A DNA stretch of 9,129 bases from NCBI GenBank assembly GCA_027293665.1, contig JAPUFN010000204.1, forward strand, positions 1 to 9,129, given 5' to 3'. The position numbers and the translations under genes are program-made. The notes under the pieces were generated by a model. The model was not told the DNA's origin, searched no databases, and was given only the letters and a program-made list of their open reading frames with translations. How positions within the stretch are numbered: the first letter of the stretch is position 1; each line of letters begins with the position of its first letter. Positions 6,807 through 9,129 of this stretch are shown one piece after another. Origin of the DNA: Gammaproteobacteria bacterium. GTDB taxonomy: Bacteria; Pseudomonadota; Gammaproteobacteria; Pseudomonadales; Azotimanducaceae.

Positions 6807-6934
6807 ATACCTGGCTCCACAAATTCGCAACGTGTCAGTGGCTGATATTAGCGTTCCAAAGGTGAGACTTCACGCACTGTCATCGGGGCCATGGATTGCG
6901 TAATCTGGTGGGTGATCAGTTACGAGTCGCACTC
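6807..6934. promoter_or_regulatory. Divergent promoter region between DUF3089 hydrolase and ceramidase-family gene
   Basis: These 128 bases hold the promoters for two outward-facing exported hydrolases. A leftward -10 candidate, TAATAT on the minus strand (6845-6850), is about 40 bases before the hydrolase start, but no good -35 box is 16-18 bases away. No clear rightward promoter, palindrome or operator is seen. The rightward gene has only a weak ribosome site (GAG, about 8 bases before its ATG). Confidence 0.4.
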
Positions 6935-8215
6935 ATGGCACGCACAATTCTCAGCCTCGCTGTACTGCTTAGCCTCTGGTTGCCAGCGCCGCAGGCAATG
7001 GCGGAGTTCCAACCCGCAAGCTGGCTGCTTGCCGGTGCCGCCTCAGCATCGATTTCTCCTCCCACGGGCACATATCTCGCCGGCTACGACCGTGATCGCC
7101 CCTCGACCGGCGTGCACGACGACCTTTTCGTGAAAGCCGTGGTGCTGAGTAAGGACAGCGAATCGATTGCCATCGTGGTGATCGATTGTATCGGGCTTGC
7201 GCACGAGGATATTCAGCGTATCCGCGCACTCGCGGTACAGCGAATCGGTGATGTGGCGCTAGCGCCTGAGCGGATCATCGTCACCTCGACGCACACTCAT
7301 TCGGGACCAGATGTGACGGGATTGTGGGGCAGTTATTTCTTTATCAGCGGTCGCGATGAGGCCTACGTAGACACTCTGATCAACACGGCGGCAGACGTGA
7401 TCGCCGAAGCGGCTGGCAGGCTCGAACCCGCTGGAATAAGAATGGCGATGCAGCCCTCGCAGATCGCGTGGGTGGAGAACGTAAGCGAACCAGGACTACT
7501 GGATCTGACGCTGTCTGTACTTGAGATTGTACGGCGCGACGAGGCGGAGTCGACGATCGCAACTCTGACCAATTTTGCCTGTCATCCGACTGTACTCGGC
7601 GGTGACAATCCGCTCGTCTCGGCGGACTTTCTCGGTGGTTTTTACCAGAGCATGGCCGCACGTTCGACCGGAGAACACCTGTTTCTGCAGGGCGCGATTG
7701 GTGGCTGGGTGCAACCCGTGCAGGCTGAGCGAACATTCGATCTCGCAGCGGCGTACGGTGACGAACTGGCAGGCGTGGCACTTTCAATGCTCGAAGGTAC
7801 GACAGCCGATTGGTTTGCGGACTTGCGGTTTGCGCAGCAGTCGCTGACATTGCCGCTGGACAATTTCGCTTTCCAGATGCTGCTTTTTTTCGGTGTGCTG
7901 GAGCGGCAGATCGAAGACGGCAACTTCACTTCCGAAATTGCCTGGTTCTCGATTGGCGAGGCACAGTTCGCCACGCATCCGGGTGAGACTTCCCCTGCCT
8001 ATTCTCTGGCAACGCGTAAATTAATGCCCGATGCAAGCGTGACCTTCGTGCTCGGCCTCGGGCTCGATGCGCTTGGCTACATACTCAAGCCCGAGTACTT
8101 CAGTGAGCCCGAACGTTTTCCCAACGGCGAGTACCTGACTTCGGTGTCGATCGGTCCCGCAACAGGGCCAATTCTGATGACGGCCCTGGAAAAACTCGTT
8201 GCAGAGAACCGCTGA
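6935..8215 (+). CDS. Neutral/alkaline ceramidase-family protein (N-terminal domain only), secreted
   Basis: A 426-residue protein with a Sec signal peptide: MARTILSLAVLLSLWLPAPQ, then AMA with probable cleavage before E24. The mature part matches the zinc amidohydrolase domain of neutral ceramidases, which cut the amide of N-acylsphingosine. Landmarks are ASASISPPTGTYLAGYDRDR (36-55), the zinc-ligand region STHTHSGPD (118-126, H120/H122), NFACHP (213-218, H217), ATHPGE (346-351, E351) and LGYILKPEY (380-388, Y382). The Pseudomonas enzyme uses an equivalent His, His, Glu, Tyr set. The GDVSP segment that carries its serine nucleophile reads GGWVQP (256-261) here. The protein is also much shorter than the roughly 650-residue true ceramidases and lacks their C-terminal domain. 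It is probably a zinc hydrolase of this superfamily, but ceramide as substrate is uncertain. ATG 6935 is chosen over an in-frame TTG at 6896 because the signal peptide begins there. Confidence 0.87.
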   Translation: MARTILSLAVLLSLWLPAPQAMAEFQPASWLLAGAASASISPPTGTYLAGYDRDRPSTGVHDDLFVKAVVLSKDSESIAIVVIDCIGLAHEDIQRIRALAVQRIGDVALAPERIIVTSTHTHSGPDVTGLWGSYFFISGRDEAYVDTLINTAADVIAEAAGRLEPAGIRMAMQPSQIAWVENVSEPGLLDLTLSVLEIVRRDEAESTIATLTNFACHPTVLGGDNPLVSADFLGGFYQSMAARSTGEHLFLQGAIGGWVQPVQAERTFDLAAAYGDELAGVALSMLEGTTADWFADLRFAQQSLTLPLDNFAFQMLLFFGVLERQIEDGNFTSEIAWFSIGEAQFATHPGETSPAYSLATRKLMPDASVTFVLGLGLDALGYILKPEYFSEPERFPNGEYLTSVSIGPATGPILMTALEKLVAENR

Positions 8216-8260
8216 AGCAGGAGCGCCGAACGCCACCCGCTACAAGGCGGATCCTGCTCA
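8213..8260. terminator. Possible bidirectional terminator stem between converging genes
   Basis: AGCAGGA (8216-8222) pairs perfectly with TCCTGCT (8252-8258). After a one-base bulge, the pairing extends into both stop codons (8213-8215 TGA and the leftward TGA at 8260-8258). An inner stem, CCGC (8237-8240) with GCGG (8247-8250), could form within the loop. There is no T-run on either side, so a standard intrinsic terminator is not shown. The position between two converging genes is what suggests termination. Confidence 0.35.
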
Positions 8261-9129
8261 GAACTGGTTCATCGTGTTAGCTGCGCCGCCGGCCAGCAGA
8301 GCCTTCTCGCCGAGAAAGTACTCTTTGTGGTCGTCGCCAATGTTGGAACCGGCCAGATCCTGATGTTTCACGGACGCCAGGTCCCGGCGGATTTCCTGTC
8401 GCTGAATGTCGCGCACATAAGCCAGCATTCCCAGCTCGCCAAAATATCCTTCGGACAATACATCTGTGCCCAACGCTGTCTCGTGGTAGGTCGGCAGCGT
8501 GATGAGGTGGTGGAAAATACCTGCCTCGCGCGATGCGTCCTCCTGGAACCTCTGGACCAGTTGATCGGCTTCTATCGCCAGTGCGGAGTCGTCGAATTTG
8601 ACGTCCATCAGTCCCTTGGCGGCTGTGCTGGGGTCGGGGTACTCGGAAACGTCTTTACCCGCTGCGACCCACTCGCCATAGACCTGTTCACGGAACGCAA
8701 GAGTCCAGTTGAATGAGGGCGAGTTGTTGTAAACGAGCTTTGCGTCAGGGATCGTTTCCCGGACCGCGTTGACCATTGCGGCAATCTGCGCAACGTTGGG
8801 TTTTTCAGTTTCGATCCACAGCAGATCAGCACCATGTTCGATGCTGGTGATGCAATCGAGGACGACCCGGTCAAATCCGGTGTTTGCCTTGAACGCATAG
8901 AGACCGTTGTCCATTCGCGTTGGCTTACACAGCACGCCTTTCTGGTGGATGGTGATGTCGCCATCCTTGAGTTCCTCGACGTCATGTACCTCGGTGGCTT
9001 CAAGAAATTCGCAGTACTTGCTGCCAAGATCACCGGGTGAGTTGGCGACAGGAATCTTCTGCGTGAGACCGGCACCAAGGGAGTCGGTACGGGCAACGAT
9101 AATTCCGTTGTCGATGCCAAGCTCCAGGA
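8258..9129 (-). CDS. aceA: Isocitrate lyase, partial (C-terminal part; N-terminus beyond window)
   Basis: Cytoplasmic glyoxylate-cycle enzyme that cleaves isocitrate to glyoxylate and succinate, allowing growth on acetyl-CoA. The last 289 residues are visible, with the first complete codon at 9127. Numbered from there, they contain IIVARTDSLGAG (9-20), LLWIETEKPN (102-111), YNNSPSFNW (133-141), ITLPTYHETAL (209-219) and the ending GGAANTMNQF. These correspond to the E. coli motifs around its active-site Glu, SPSFNW and C-terminal Thr-containing loop. Extra segments (such as 75-95, and the long tail with YFGELGMLAYVRDIQRQEIR) fit the longer proteobacterial type of about 530 residues, as in Pseudomonas, rather than the 434-residue E. 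coli type. The catalytic KKCGH segment lies outside the window. A GTG at 8935 is internal, since the conserved sequence continues upstream in frame. No frameshift is seen. Confidence 0.95.
   Translation of the reverse strand, partial: LELGIDNGIIVARTDSLGAGLTQKIPVANSPGDLGSKYCEFLEATEVHDVEELKDGDITIHQKGVLCKPTRMDNGLYAFKANTGFDRVVLDCITSIEHGADLLWIETEKPNVAQIAAMVNAVRETIPDAKLVYNNSPSFNWTLAFREQVYGEWVAAGKDVSEYPDPSTAAKGLMDVKFDDSALAIEADQLVQRFQEDASREAGIFHHLITLPTYHETALGTDVLSEGYFGELGMLAYVRDIQRQEIRRDLASVKHQDLAGSNIGDDHKEYFLGEKALLAGGAANTMNQF

Noticed and set aside
6896..6934. An upstream in-frame TTG start for the ceramidase-family protein.
   Set aside because: It would put 13 polar residues before the hydrophobic signal peptide and spoil its usual layout. 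ATG 6935 gives a standard Sec signal.
8258..8935. A separate shorter isocitrate lyase gene starting at GTG 8935.
   Set aside because: Conserved isocitrate lyase sequence (IIVARTDSLGAG and following) continues in the same frame to the window edge, so 8935 is an internal codon.
1..9129. A defence system, mobile element, CRISPR array or prophage in the window.
   Set aside because: No repeat-spacer pattern, transposase, integrase, nuclease or phage protein is seen in any frame. All convincing genes are metabolic or exported hydrolases with uniform base composition.

Overview
The window looks like a chromosomal segment from a free-living Gram-negative proteobacterium with moderately high GC. It probably belongs to a marine or soil gammaproteobacterium that degrades lipids. 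This is inferred from gene content (AtuA family, an acyl-CoA dehydrogenase pair, glyoxylate-cycle isocitrate lyase of the long type, exported DUF3089 and ceramidase-family hydrolases), Shine-Dalgarno spacing and tight gene packing. No sequence here fixes the genus. I see no tRNA, rRNA, insertion sequence, CRISPR array, phage gene or plasmid gene. No intergenic gap exceeds about 130 bases.

Layout. On the left (1-1353), two genes run leftward: a glutathione S-transferase (739-1353) and, 43 bases downstream of it, a classical short-chain dehydrogenase (1-695, cut by the window edge). A 127-base divergent promoter region (1354-1480) separates them from a rightward operon: an AtuA-family protein (1481-3259), then two acyl-CoA dehydrogenase chains (3306-4490 and 4496-5626) only 5 bases apart. 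The divergent region carries three GTTCC/GGAAC half-sites that look like an operator. To the right, a leftward membrane-anchored DUF3089 alpha/beta hydrolase (5715-6806) and a rightward secreted ceramidase-family protein (6935-8215) form a second divergent pair. The window ends with the C-terminal half of a leftward isocitrate lyase (8258-9129).

How it may fit together. AtuA, two acyl-CoA dehydrogenase chains and an SDR dehydrogenase are parts expected of a beta-oxidation branch for an unusual acyl-CoA, such as a branched isoprenoid or a steroid side chain. The two exported hydrolases could release lipid substrates outside the cytoplasm, and isocitrate lyase would let the cell grow on the acetyl-CoA produced. 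This linkage is inference from neighbourhood.

The most notable observation is that the two acyl-CoA dehydrogenases are complementary degenerate halves. The first keeps the flavin-ring motif and lacks the C-terminal FAD motif and the usual Glu. The second has the reverse pattern. This is the pattern of the obligate heteromeric (alpha2beta2) dehydrogenases known from mycobacterial cholesterol side-chain degradation.
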